Positions 6,727 to 15,107 of a stretch of 64,000 nucleotides of DNA are shown piece after piece. The position numbers were made by a program, and so were the translations under genes. The notes under the pieces are model-generated. The model was given only the letters and a program-made list of their open reading frames with translations, searched no databases and was not told the DNA's origin. Location: NCBI GenBank assembly GCA_035384565.1, contig DAOOIT010000010.1, positions 1-64,000 of the forward strand. The letters are read 5' to 3'. This DNA comes from Planctomycetota bacterium. Lineage in GTDB: Bacteria; Planctomycetota; PUPC01; DSUN01. Every line of letters starts with the position of its first letter. Positions within the stretch are counted from its first letter, which is position 1.

Positions 6727-8840
6727 GACAGCCTATGCGCTCTCGATTCCAGACCCCGCATTCCAGATTCCCGATGCCGATCCGCGGTCCGCAGTCCGCA
6801 TTCCGCAATCCTCCGTTGGTCCTGTGGGTCCTATTGGTCCTGTCGGCTCTATCATCCTCCTCCCCGCTCGCCGGCGAGGGGGTCTACCTCCAGAGCGGCG
6901 AGGAGTACTTTGGCACGATCGGCCGGATCGCCAGGGGCCGGCTCTATGCAGTGATCGAGGGACGCGAGCAGGTGTTCCCCCTCGACCAGGTGCACCGCAT
7001 CGAGTTCCAGCGCCCGCGCCTGCTGGATGACGTGGCGAAGGCGGCCGACCTGCCGCGCGGGGTGCCGTTCTTCGCCGAGGCGCTGAGGCCGAGCACCGAC
7101 GAGTTGCGCAAGCGCTTCCCCCAGGCCGGCATCGTCGTGCTGGCCGACGAGACCGTGGTGATGATCCGCGCGAACGGGGCCTGGGAGCTCAAACGCTTCG
7201 AGGCCTGGCGCATCCTGGAGGACCGCGGCGCCGATTCGGCGATGCGTTCCATCGCCTATTTCCCCGACCGCGAGCAGGCCGAAGTGCTCTTCGGCCTCAC
7301 GGTGGCGCCCGACGGCTCGGTGGCGCACCTGTCGGACATGGCGATGAAGGACGAGGCCCTCTACGCGCGGCTGCCGGCCTACAACTTCCAGCATCGCCTG
7401 CGCTTCACCCTGAAGGGCGCCGTGCCGGGGGCCACGCTGTTCCTGGCCACGGCGCACCGCGGCAGGGCCAGCCTGCGCGAGCCGCTGGTCCTCGACCAGG
7501 TCTTCTGGGAGACCGAGCCGATCCTCCGGCGCTCCGTGCAACTGGCCGCCGAGGACGGCGCGAAGGCCCTCGTCGCCACGGCCACGGCGAACGGCCCGAA
7601 GGACTGGGGCCGGGACGGCCTGTGGGAGATCCGGGACGCGCCGCAGCTCTTCCGCGAGCCGATGATGGCGCCCGTGGAAAGCTTCGCCCCGCGCCTGCTG
7701 CTCGCCTATCCCAAGGCGGAGTGGCCCGACGTGGCCCAGGCGTTCCTCGAGCGCGCCGGCGGGGCCGCCGCGTTGCCGACCAAGGGCGTGCCGCCCCGCG
7801 CGCTCTTCGACCAGGTGCGCCTCGGCGTGCGCCTCGAGCCCGTGCCGCTCGAGGCGCTGCCCGACGGCCCGGCCCGGCCCGACGCCGTGCTGGTGCGCGG
7901 CTACGGCACCGAGGTCGAGCGCGCGCTCCTCCTGGCCGCCCTGCTGCGCGGCGCGGGGCACAGGGCCGACGTCGTGCTCGCCCGCCCGCGGCAAGATGGG
8001 CCGCTCCTCGACGCTGTGGCGCGGCTCGAGGGGTTCTCCGACGCCCTCGTGCGCCTCACGGCGCCCGACGGCGCCGTGACCTGGCTCCAGACGGACGACG
8101 AGGACCGCGGCTTCGGCGAGCTCGCCCCCGAGGTCCAGGGCGCGGAGGCGCTCGATCTCGCGGCCGGCAAGATCATTGCCCTCCCCGTGCCCGCGCCCGC
8201 GGCCGAGGCCACCACGCGCACCGTGGAGGTGGCCCTGGCGCCCGACGGGGCGGCGACGGTGAACGACCGCTACACCCTCCGCGGCCGCTCTGCCGCCGAG
8301 TTCCGCGGCCTGAAGGACCTCACGCGGGACCAGCTCGCCAAGTGGGCCGCCCGCTACGTGGGCGGCCAGACCACGGGCGTGGACCTGGTGGAGTTCACCC
8401 ACTCGGACTTTGCGAATGCCAACCCCGAGGAGCGGCTCCAGTTCACCTACCGCCTGCCCGCGGCGGCGGAGAGGGCGGGGGACTTCCTGGTGCTGCGCCT
8501 GCCCAACGCCGCCGTGTCGGCGACGGAGGTGGGCCGCACCAGCCGCGAGCGCGACCTGTTCTGGCAGGGCGTCGAGCGCGAGGAGACCGCCTTCGTCGTC
8601 CAGGCGCCCCTCGGCTACGCCGTCTACGCCGTCGGCGGCAAGAGCGAGTTGAAGGGGCAGGGCTGGACCCTCGCCGCCGAGTTCGCTACCGATGCTGCCG
8701 CCAAGGGCACCGTGCGCTTCCGCGAAACGTGGGAGCGGTCGGCCCTCGCCGCGCCCAGGGATGCTTACGCCGCCTACCGCGACGCCCGCATCGCCCGCAG
8801 CCGGCTGCGGGGCGAGGTGATGGTGTTCGTGAAGGAGTGA
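6723..8840 (+). CDS. Transglutaminase-like paralogue lacking the catalytic triad
   Basis: This exported protein has exactly the same length (705) as its upstream neighbour and a similar architecture. Where the neighbour has GYGDCTDKA, this protein has GYGTEVERA, putting Glu397 in the place of the catalytic Cys. By eye-alignment the catalytic His and Asp positions are Asp and Gln (SDALVRLTAPDGAVTWLQTD). It should therefore be enzymatically dead and may act as a binding or regulatory partner. Translation starts at the ATG that overlaps the upstream stop (ATGA). The first 30 residues are an odd low-complexity segment encoded by 7-bp tandem repeats, and the following hydrophobic signal segment VLWVLLVLSAL is encoded partly by a 9-bp tandem repeat. 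A later start inside this stretch is possible. Confidence 0.82.
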   Translation: MRQPMRSRFQTPHSRFPMPIRGPQSAFRNPPLVLWVLLVLSALSSSSPLAGEGVYLQSGEEYFGTIGRIARGRLYAVIEGREQVFPLDQVHRIEFQRPRLLDDVAKAADLPRGVPFFAEALRPSTDELRKRFPQAGIVVLADETVVMIRANGAWELKRFEAWRILEDRGADSAMRSIAYFPDREQAEVLFGLTVAPDGSVAHLSDMAMKDEALYARLPAYNFQHRLRFTLKGAVPGATLFLATAHRGRASLREPLVLDQVFWETEPILRRSVQLAAEDGAKALVATATANGPKDWGRDGLWEIRDAPQLFREPMMAPVESFAPRLLLAYPKAEWPDVAQAFLERAGGAAALPTKGVPPRALFDQVRLGVRLEPVPLEALPDGPARPDAVLVRGYGTEVERALLLAALLRGAGHRADVVLARPRQDGPLLDAVARLEGFSDALVRLTAPDGAVTWLQTDDEDRGFGELAPEVQGAEALDLAAGKIIALPVPAPAAEATTRTVEVALAPDGAATVNDRYTLRGRSAAEFRGLKDLTRDQLAKWAARYVGGQTTGVDLVEFTHSDFANANPEERLQFTYRLPAAAERAGDFLVLRLPNAAVSATEVGRTSRERDLFWQGVEREETAFVVQAPLGYAVYAVGGKSELKGQGWTLAAEFATDAAAKGTVRFRETWERSALAAPRDAYAAYRDARIARSRLRGEVMVFVKE
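6746..6844 (+). repeat. Simple tandem repeats inside a signal-peptide region
   Basis: ATTCCAGA occurs at 6746 and 6760. TCCGC recurs at 6781, 6788, 6795 and 6802 (7-bp period). GGTCCT recurs at 6818, 6827 and 6836 (9-bp period). Sequence of this kind is usually intergenic filler, but here it encodes the N-terminus and hydrophobic core of the exported protein. Confidence 0.75.
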
Positions 8841-8860
8841 ACGGCCTCGCTCGGGTGTGG

Positions 8861-8952
8861 GCCATTTCTGTAGGTAGCTTCTGCTGCGGATTCTCGTAGC
8901 GACAAGCGTCCCGCTTGTCGAAAACCACCGCAAGCGGGACGCTTGCGGCTAC
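8861..8952. repeat. Dispersed nested palindrome, copy A
   Basis: This 92-bp element begins GCCATTTCTGTAGGTAG and ends GCGGCTAC. Its core holds two self-complementary hairpins, GACAAGCG-tcc-CGCTTGTC and CGCAAGCG-gga-CGCTTGCG, which are also complementary to each other and are flanked by GTAGC/GCTAC. A second copy lies at 45872-45971. Confidence 0.85.
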
Positions 8953-9018
8953 GCTTGAGGCCCTGGCCGACGCAGCGTGGTTCCGGCCACCGCAAACGAA
9001 GATCAGTAAGGTGGCCCC

Positions 9019-9068
9019 GAATTCAGAATTCAAAGACCCGAATTCACGAATTCACGTCCCCGAATTCA
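9019..9068 (+). repeat. GAATTCA array
   Basis: Five copies of GAATTCA begin at 9019, 9026, 9040, 9048 and 9062, with a degenerate GAACTCA at 9072. Spacings of 7-14 bp are irregular. I assign no function. Confidence 0.7.
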
Positions 9069-9263
9069 CCCGAACTCACTCTGGCACTGCCGCGCGCCAA
9101 AGCGGGAGAGTCTGGGGAGTCTGGGAGACTCTGAGCCGGACGGGCGAGAATGGCCAAACGGGCGCTCCGAGAGTGGAGGAACCCGTGCGACTCTGCGCCG
9201 GATGGCGGAGAATCGGCGAATGGCGATGCCACGCGCGGTCGCACTGGATGCGGAACGGAAGAA

Positions 9264-9272
9264 TGCTATACT
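9264..9272 (+). promoter_or_regulatory. Extended -10 promoter of Gfo/Idh gene
   Basis: TGCTATACT is a strong extended -10 element. The expected -35 position is poorly matched. The start would be near 9279, about 57 nt before the ATG at 9336. Confidence 0.5.
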
Positions 9273-9335
9273 GGCGAGGTCGGGAACAAGATTGGCCACG
9301 GAGACACAGAGACCGCGGAGAGGAAGGAGAAGCCC

Positions 9336-10535
9336 ATGAACGTGCTGAAGGCGGGTGTGGGGCGACGGGATTTTCTGGCGGGCGCGGCGGCGGCCGCGGC
9401 GCTGACGATTGTGAAGCCGGGGTCGGTTCACGGCGCGGAGGCGGCCAGGACGCTCGAGCTGGGCCTCATCGGCGCGGGCGGACGCGGCAACTGGATCGCC
9501 AACCTGTTCCAGGCCAATGGGTGGAAGGTGGTGGCCGTGGCCGACTACTTCGCCGACCGGGCCAACGGCACGGGCGAACGGCTGAAGGTGGACGCCGACC
9601 GGCGCTTCAGCGGCCTCAACGGCCACAAGAAGCTGCTCGAGGGCAAGCTCGATGCCGTGGCCATCGAGACCCCGCCCTTCTTCCACCCCCAGCAGGCCGC
9701 CGACGCGATTGACGCGGGCAAGCATGTGCTCGTGGCCAAGCCGATCGCAGTGGACGTGCCCGGCTGCCTCACCATCGCCGAGGCGGGCAGGAAGGCCACG
9801 GAGAAGAAGCTGGCGTTCCTGGTGGACTTCCAGTCGCGCGCCAACACCTTCTTCCGCGAGGCGGTGAAGTGGGTGCACGACGGCAACGTGGGCCAGGTGG
9901 TGCTCATCCAGGCCAACTACTTCACCGGCCCCTTCGCGCCCAGCCCGGCGGATGACTCGGCCGAGGCGCGCCTGCGAGCCTGGTTCTCCGACAAGGACTT
10001 CTCCGGCGACATCATCGTCGAGCAGAACATCCACGCGCTCGACATCGCCACGTGGTTCCTCAACGCCGACCCCATCAGCGCCGTGGGCAAGGGCGGCAAT
10101 GCCCTGCACACCCACAAAGGCACGTGCTGGGACCACTTCGCCGTGCTCTACCACTGCCCGGGCGATGTGATCATTGACTTCAGCTCGAGCCAGTGCACGA
10201 AGGGCTACGACGACATCGGCTGCCGCGTCTTCGCCCGCAACGGCACGGCCGACACCCACTACGGCGGCAACGTAGTCGTCCGCGGCGACAAGAGCTACCG
10301 CGGCGGCAACACCGGCCCCATCTTCACCGAGGGCTGCGTGCAGAACATCCGGGACTTCCACAGGAACATCACCGAGGGCAACTTCGCCAACGAGACCGTC
10401 GCGCCGAGCGTTCGGAGCAATCTCACCTGCATCCTCGGCCGCGAAGCCGCCTACAAGAAGGCCCCCCTCACCTGGGCCGAGATGATGAAAGAGGCCCGCC
10501 AGGTGGACCCGAAGCTGGAGGGACTGAAGGCCTGA
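9336..10535 (+). CDS. Tat-exported Gfo/Idh/MocA-family dehydrogenase
   Basis: This 399-residue oxidoreductase starts with a twin-arginine signal (GRRDFLAGAAAAAALTIV). A Rossmann nucleotide-binding loop GLIGAGGRGNWIA follows near residues 45-57. The characteristic AKPIAVDVPG segment supplies the Lys of the family's catalytic E/AKP motif, and the C-terminal alpha/beta domain is typical. The family oxidises or epimerises sugars, inositols and derivatives using NAD(P). Tat-exported members are expected to carry a tightly bound cofactor in the periplasm. ATG at 9336 has AGGAAGGA about 8 nt upstream; the longer frame begins in the repeat region and is not credible. No close operon partner is visible; the next gene starts 91 bp downstream. 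The sugar substrate cannot be told. Confidence 0.92.
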   Translation: MNVLKAGVGRRDFLAGAAAAAALTIVKPGSVHGAEAARTLELGLIGAGGRGNWIANLFQANGWKVVAVADYFADRANGTGERLKVDADRRFSGLNGHKKLLEGKLDAVAIETPPFFHPQQAADAIDAGKHVLVAKPIAVDVPGCLTIAEAGRKATEKKLAFLVDFQSRANTFFREAVKWVHDGNVGQVVLIQANYFTGPFAPSPADDSAEARLRAWFSDKDFSGDIIVEQNIHALDIATWFLNADPISAVGKGGNALHTHKGTCWDHFAVLYHCPGDVIIDFSSSQCTKGYDDIGCRVFARNGTADTHYGGNVVVRGDKSYRGGNTGPIFTEGCVQNIRDFHRNITEGNFANETVAPSVRSNLTCILGREAAYKKAPLTWAEMMKEARQVDPKLEGLKA

Positions 10536-10626
10536 GCCGCGGGTGCCAGGTCAGTTGACACGCGGGCCGCTTTGTGGTTTGCTTGCCGATGGGGTGTGCG
10601 CTCACAAAGCTATCCGAGGACATGCA

Positions 10627-13491
10627 ATGCGTCTCACTGCCCTCCTCCTGTGTGTGCCGCTGCTCGCGATCGCTGCCGCAGGCGAGGGGAAAGCGAACCC
10701 ACCCAGCTTCCGCGATGCCGTCGAGGCCGACTGGCTGCTCCAGGACACCGTGCGCACGGGCACGCAGCGCCTGGCTCCCAAGGCGGCCGGCAACGTGACG
10801 ACGAAGCAGGACGCCCTCGGCGGCGTGGACGGCGTGAAGGACGGCAAATGGGGCTTCCACACGGAGAACGAGCCGAACCCCTGGTGGCAGGTGGACCTGG
10901 GCGAGAAGACGGCCCTCGACCGCGTAACACTGTGGAACCGCTGCGACAACTGCGGCGACCGCAATAACCGCATCCTCGTGCTGCTCTCGGACGACGGCAA
11001 GGCCTGGCAGCAGGCCTATCAGCACAACGGCACGCCGTTCCAGGGCTTCTCCGACAAGAAGCCGCTCGAGGTGAAGCTCGATGGCAAGGCGGCCCGTTTC
11101 GTCCGCCTTGCCCTTCAAGGCACCAGCTACTTCCATCTCGATGAGGTCGAGGTCTTCGCCGCGGCCGACCCGAAGAAGAACATCGCCCTGGGGAAGCCGG
11201 CCGACCAGTCGTCCGTGAGCCAGTGGTCGGCCATCCACGACCCCAAGGCTGTCGTGACGGCCGAGGCCGAGCCGCCGCGTGTCTACCCCTTTGCCGTGGT
11301 GATCGAGCGCGGCCGCAACCTCGCCGCCGACCTGTTGGCCCGCGGCGCGCCCGTCGAGGCGCAGGTGAAGGAGCTCGAGGCCGCCGCGACGAAGGCCGAG
11401 GCCCTGCCCAAGAACGCCACGCCCGAAGCCGCCAAGGCCGCCTACCTCGAGCTCCGCTGGGCCGTCCGCCGCCTGGCCCTGGCCAACCCGCTGCTGAGCT
11501 TCGACCGCATCCTCTTCGCCAAGCGGGCGCCGGGCGTCTACAGCCACATGTCCGACCAGAACTACGGCCACTGGTCGCGCCCCGGCGGCGGGCTCTTCAT
11601 CCTCAGCGGCTACAGGGGCGGCGAGCCGCAGGTCGCCAGCATCACGCCCGACCTGCCCCCTGGCAGCTTCCTCCGCCCCGACCTGTCGCACGACGCCTCG
11701 AAACTCGTCTTCGCCTACTGCCGCTACTACCCCAACAGCCACGGCCTCGGCGACAAGACCGACAAGAAGAACCTGCCCGACGACCTCAAGTACCACATCT
11801 ACGAGATGAACGTGGACGGCTCAGGTCTGCGCCAGCTCACGAAGGGGCGCTACGACGACTTCGACCCGCGCTACCTGCCCGACGGGCGGATCGTCTTCCT
11901 CTCCACCCGCCGAGGCCAGGACCTCGCCTGCGGCGTCGAGAGCGCCGCGAAGACCCTCGCCGACCACTTCCTGCCCGACAGCTACGTGCGCTGCGGCGGC
12001 GGCAAGAGCCGCCCCGTCGCCGTCTACACCCTCCACATCATGGACCCCGACGGCGGCAACCTGAAAGCCATCTCGGCCTTCGAGAACTTCGAGTGGACGC
12101 CCGCCGTCGCCCCCGACGGCCGCATTCTCTTCGCCCGCTGGGACTACGTGGACCGCCACAACAACGCCTTCATGAGCCTGTGGTCCACCCGCCCCGACGG
12201 CACGATGCCCAACCTCGTCTACAAGAACTTCACCCGCAGCCCCCACTGCGTGTTCGAAGCCCGCCAGGTGCCCGGCTCGCACAAGCTGCTCTTCACCGCC
12301 AGCGCCCACCACGCCTTCACCGCCGGCTCCATCTGCCTGCTCGACGCCGCCCGCGCCACCGAGTCCCAGGACCCCCTCACCCGCTACACGCCCGAGGTCT
12401 GCTTCCCCGAAACCGAGGGCTGGCCCGCCACCTACTACAACAGCCCTTACCCCCTCGACGAGAATCACTATCTCGTCGCCTGGAGCCCCTACCCCATCCA
12501 GGGCGAGGGCAGCCGCAACAACACCAACTGCCTCGGCCTCTACCTGGCCGACGCCTTCGGCAACCTCGAGCTCCTGCACCGCGACCCCGAGATCTCGTCG
12601 GAGTGGCCGCTCCCCCTGCGGCCCACGCCCCGCCCCCACCAGCTCCCTCAGGTGGCCGCCGACGGCCGCACCGACGAGGGGAGCTTCGCGGTCCTCGACG
12701 TCTACCGCGGCCTGCCCGGCATCGCACGCGGCACCGTGAAGGCCCTCCGCGTCATCGCCGTCCCCGCCAAGACCCAGCCCGAGATGAACAGCCCCAATCT
12801 CGGCGTCACGAGCGAGGACCCCGGCAAGCTGGTGCTCGGCACCGCGCCCGTCGAGGCCGACGGCTCGGCCCACTTCCGCGTGCCCGCCGGCGTCAACGTC
12901 TTCTTCCAGGCCCTCGACGCTCAGGGCATGGCCCTTCAGACCATGCGCACCATCACCTACGTGCAGCCCGGCCAGACCCTCGCCTGCATCGGCTGCCACG
13001 AACACCGCGGCGAGACGCCACAAAACGTCCTCGCCTCGGCCGTCACGCGCGCCCCGTCCAAACTCACGCCCGGCCCCGACGGCTCGTGGCCCCTGCGCTT
13101 CGACCGCCTGGTGCAACCCGTGCTCGACAAACACTGCGTCGCGTGCCACAGCCCGCAAGGCAAGCCCGAGGCCGCGAAGAAGATCGTCCTCACCGCCCCC
13201 GGCGCCTACGACGCGCTCCTGAAGCACCCGCCCCTCCAGCTCGCGGGCCTCGTGACGCGCGACTACAGTGGCGGCTACTCGCAGGTGGGCTTCGGCGTGG
13301 CGCGCTCGAGCCCGCTCCTCGCCATGCTGCGCAAGGGGCACAACGACGTGACGCTCGACGCCGACGCCCTTGCCCGCCTCATCACCTGGCTCGACACCTA
13401 CGCACAGCGCCAGGGCCACTTCAGCCCCGAACAGGAGCGCGCCCTCGAGCAGTTCCGCAAGCGCGCCGCGGACCTCCTGGCAAGCCAGTGA
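10627..13491 (+). CDS. HzsA-like dihaem protein with discoidin domain
   Basis: This 954-residue exported protein (signal MRLTALLLCVPLLAIAAAG) contains, after residue ~30, an F5/8-type-C (discoidin-like) carbohydrate-binding domain. Its marks are PWWQVDLGEKTALDRVTLWN and FVRLALQG...HLDEVEVF. A TolB/PD40-like propeller and the region seen in hydrazine-synthase-alpha-like proteins of planctomycetes follow. Two haem-c sites, CIGCH at Cys787 and CVACH at Cys837, sit in the C-terminal quarter. Most such proteins are in non-anammox planctomycetes and have no proven function, so hydrazine synthesis is not implied. A sugar-bound periplasmic redox role is a reasonable guess. ATG at 10627 begins the signal peptide; the upstream 28 codons are rejected. 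A TTGACA at 10555-10560 may be its -35, but the -10 is weak. Confidence 0.88.
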   Translation: MRLTALLLCVPLLAIAAAGEGKANPPSFRDAVEADWLLQDTVRTGTQRLAPKAAGNVTTKQDALGGVDGVKDGKWGFHTENEPNPWWQVDLGEKTALDRVTLWNRCDNCGDRNNRILVLLSDDGKAWQQAYQHNGTPFQGFSDKKPLEVKLDGKAARFVRLALQGTSYFHLDEVEVFAAADPKKNIALGKPADQSSVSQWSAIHDPKAVVTAEAEPPRVYPFAVVIERGRNLAADLLARGAPVEAQVKELEAAATKAEALPKNATPEAAKAAYLELRWAVRRLALANPLLSFDRILFAKRAPGVYSHMSDQNYGHWSRPGGGLFILSGYRGGEPQVASITPDLPPGSFLRPDLSHDASKLVFAYCRYYPNSHGLGDKTDKKNLPDDLKYHIYEMNVDGSGLRQLTKGRYDDFDPRYLPDGRIVFLSTRRGQDLACGVESAAKTLADHFLPDSYVRCGGGKSRPVAVYTLHIMDPDGGNLKAISAFENFEWTPAVAPDGRILFARWDYVDRHNNAFMSLWSTRPDGTMPNLVYKNFTRSPHCVFEARQVPGSHKLLFTASAHHAFTAGSICLLDAARATESQDPLTRYTPEVCFPETEGWPATYYNSPYPLDENHYLVAWSPYPIQGEGSRNNTNCLGLYLADAFGNLELLHRDPEISSEWPLPLRPTPRPHQLPQVAADGRTDEGSFAVLDVYRGLPGIARGTVKALRVIAVPAKTQPEMNSPNLGVTSEDPGKLVLGTAPVEADGSAHFRVPAGVNVFFQALDAQGMALQTMRTITYVQPGQTLACIGCHEHRGETPQNVLASAVTRAPSKLTPGPDGSWPLRFDRLVQPVLDKHCVACHSPQGKPEAAKKIVLTAPGAYDALLKHPPLQLAGLVTRDYSGGYSQVGFGVARSSPLLAMLRKGHNDVTLDADALARLITWLDTYAQRQGHFSPEQERALEQFRKRAADLLASQ

Positions 13492-13664
13492 TTGGGCGGG
13501 AAACACGCCCGCGCGGCAACGGCCCCGCCGCCGGTCCGCGCGCACCAACGGCCCCGCGCCGGCGCCCCGCGCACCCTTCTCCTCGGCGGGCCGCAGCGGG
13601 CGGCCAGCGCCCCACGGGCAGGCTCAGTCACGGGGCGGAAGGCTGTCTGCGAGCGGCGGCGCGC

Positions 13665-13841
13665 TCACTCCTCCTCGTCCACCTCCAGCTCTTCGAAGTC
13701 CTCTTTGCTCGCGCCACAGTCGGGGCAGACCCAATCCTCCGGCAGATCCTCGAAGGGGGTGCCGGGTGCCACGTTGTTATCGGGGTCGCCCTCATCGGGG
13801 TCGTAGATGTAGCCGCACAGTGTGCAACGCCACTTGCTCAT
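13665..13841 (-). CDS. Rubredoxin
   Basis: This 58-residue protein is a textbook rubredoxin. CTLCGYIYDP near the N-terminus and CPDCGASKEDF near the C-terminus supply the four cysteines (6, 9, 39, 42) that hold one iron atom. The conserved aromatic and acidic core, GTPFEDLPEDWVC, lies between them. Its acidic tail is slightly longer than usual. It carries single electrons in the cytoplasm, often to rubrerythrin, superoxide reductase or alkane-oxidising partners, none of which is adjacent here. ATG at 13841 has AAGGAG upstream. It is transcribed divergently from the ExeA-type ATPase gene. The 173 bp to the HzsA-like gene stop contains only GC-rich sequence. Confidence 0.96.
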   Translation of the reverse strand: MSKWRCTLCGYIYDPDEGDPDNNVAPGTPFEDLPEDWVCPDCGASKEDFEELEVDEEE

Positions 13842-14062
13842 CGTCTCGGCTCCTTTCCAGCAGGCCGCCAGAGGCGGCCGTTCGTCAGCTTGAGTTTGCG
13901 CTAACCCCGTCAAGCGGGCCTGGTGTTCAGACAATGAAGCGCAGAGACGCCCGCTTGTCAACTGGCATTTTTCACCGGACGGAGATTTTCCCTGCCCCGA
14001 GGCCGCCGGCGGCAGCCCCCCGCCGCGCGGAGGCGGCCGCAGAATTCGCACCCCCATTTCGC

Positions 14063-14090
14063 TTGACACCCGGAAATAAGACGCTATACT
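14063..14090 (+). promoter_or_regulatory. Promoter of ExeA-type ATPase gene
   Basis: TTGACA (14063-14068), 16-bp spacer, TATACT (14085-14090), with the extended GCTTGACA form. It is the best-matching promoter in the window and gives a leader of about 43 nt. Confidence 0.8.
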
Positions 14091-14139
14091 AGAAACATCC
14101 CCGCTGTGGTGCTCTCCCCGTCAAAGGACACCGCCTACC

Positions 14140-14973
14140 GTGGACCTCTACGCTGCGCTCGGGCTGGCGCAGGAGCCGTTCTCCACCACGGCCGACCCTG
14201 CGTTCATGTACGCCTCGCACGAGCACCGCGAGGCGCTGCTGCGCCTCCAACTCTCGCTCCGCCAGCGCCGCGGCCTCAACGTCGTCATCGGCGACATCGG
14301 CGTCGGCAAGACCACCCTCTGCCGAAAGCTCTACGACGAGATCGCACGCGAGGACGGCTACGTGATTCGCGTGGTGGACGACCCGTCCTTCCGCAGCGAA
14401 TTCCAGTTCATGAACTACCTGCTCCACACCTTCGGCGTCCCGCGCCAGGGGCGCTCAGGCTACGACTTCAAAGAATGCTTCCGCAAGTTCCTCCTCGACA
14501 TGGTCGAGAAAGGCCAGACCCCCATCCTCCTCATTGACGAGGGGCAGATCCTCTCGCCCGCCATCCTCGAAATGATCCGCATGTTCCTGAACTTCGAAAC
14601 CGACAAGTTCAAGCTCCTCCAACTGGTGATCTTCGCCCAGCTCGAACTGCTCGAGCGCCTGCGGGCGCGCCGGAACTTCATGGACCGCATCGCCCTGCGC
14701 TACATCCTCAACCCGCTCCAGGAACACGAGGTGGCCGAAATGATCGCCTTCCGCCTCGGCGTCGCCGGCTACCAGGGCGAGCGGGCGCTCTTCACCGACG
14801 ATGCCATCCACGCCATCTACGAAGCCACGGGCGGATTGCCCCGGCCCATCACCATGCTCTGCCACAACGCCCTCGAATACCTCATCCTCAACGAGCGCGA
14901 GGCCGTGGACGCCGAGGTGGTAGAACGCTGCGTCGAGCGCGAGGCCGCCTTCGCGGCCGCCCCCGTGGCCTGA
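14140..14973 (+). CDS. ExeA/GspA-type AAA ATPase
   Basis: This 277-residue ATPase begins MDLYAALGLAQEPFSTTADP, the hallmark start of ExeA/GspA-like proteins. It has a Walker A motif GDIGVGKTT (51-59) and Walker B ILLIDEGQ (129-136), followed by the AAA lid. Unlike full ExeA it ends after the ATPase domain and has no peptidoglycan-binding domain. Relatives energise insertion of secretion machinery or resemble transposition ATPases. With no secretin or transposase beside it, neither role can be assigned. GTG at 14140 is preceded by AAAGGA with about 12-nt spacing. It is followed after 134 bp by a ParB-family gene on the same strand, which may be functionally meaningful. Confidence 0.88.
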   Translation: MDLYAALGLAQEPFSTTADPAFMYASHEHREALLRLQLSLRQRRGLNVVIGDIGVGKTTLCRKLYDEIAREDGYVIRVVDDPSFRSEFQFMNYLLHTFGVPRQGRSGYDFKECFRKFLLDMVEKGQTPILLIDEGQILSPAILEMIRMFLNFETDKFKLLQLVIFAQLELLERLRARRNFMDRIALRYILNPLQEHEVAEMIAFRLGVAGYQGERALFTDDAIHAIYEATGGLPRPITMLCHNALEYLILNEREAVDAEVVERCVEREAAFAAAPVA

Positions 14974-14986
14974 GCCCAGGAGGCGA

Positions 14987-15076
14987 CGAGTGGATGGGTG
15001 GAGGAATGGATGATTGCCAGAGCCCGCCAGGTTCCTTTCTCTCGTTCATCCAATCATCCCGCCATCCACTCATCCT
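14987..15076. repeat. Imperfect inverted repeat of ATGGATG type
   Basis: The run GAGTGGATGGGTGGAGGAAT near 14987 and the later CATCCACTCATCC near 15062-15074 are inverse complements with small gaps, and ATGGATGATTG mirrors CAATCATCCCGCC. It fills the gap between the ATPase and parB-like genes. Confidence 0.5.
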
Positions 15077-15107
15077 CCGTCCCCAGCCGTGCCCTGCTTA
15101 GGAGCAA

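Larger units (their letters stand above)
8841..9335. other. Intergenic repeat-rich stretch
   Basis: This 495-bp gap holds a nested palindromic element (8861-8952), a GAATTCA array (9019-9068), a tandem GAGTCTGGG pair (9108-9125) and an extended -10 promoter (9264-9272). I see no gene. Confidence 0.6.

Noticed and set aside
9019..9068. Possible CRISPR-like array
   Set aside because: The repeats are 7 bp with 0-8 bp spacing and no cas genes are present, so it cannot be a CRISPR array.
11223..13904. 893-codon plus-strand frame within the HzsA-like gene
   Set aside because: It is a shifted-frame shadow: the peptide is Arg/Pro-rich and lacks any domain, whereas the chosen frame shows haem motifs and domains.
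15061..15107. parS site next to the ParB gene
   Set aside because: No sequence close to the TGTTTCACGTGAAACA consensus is visible here or elsewhere that I read.
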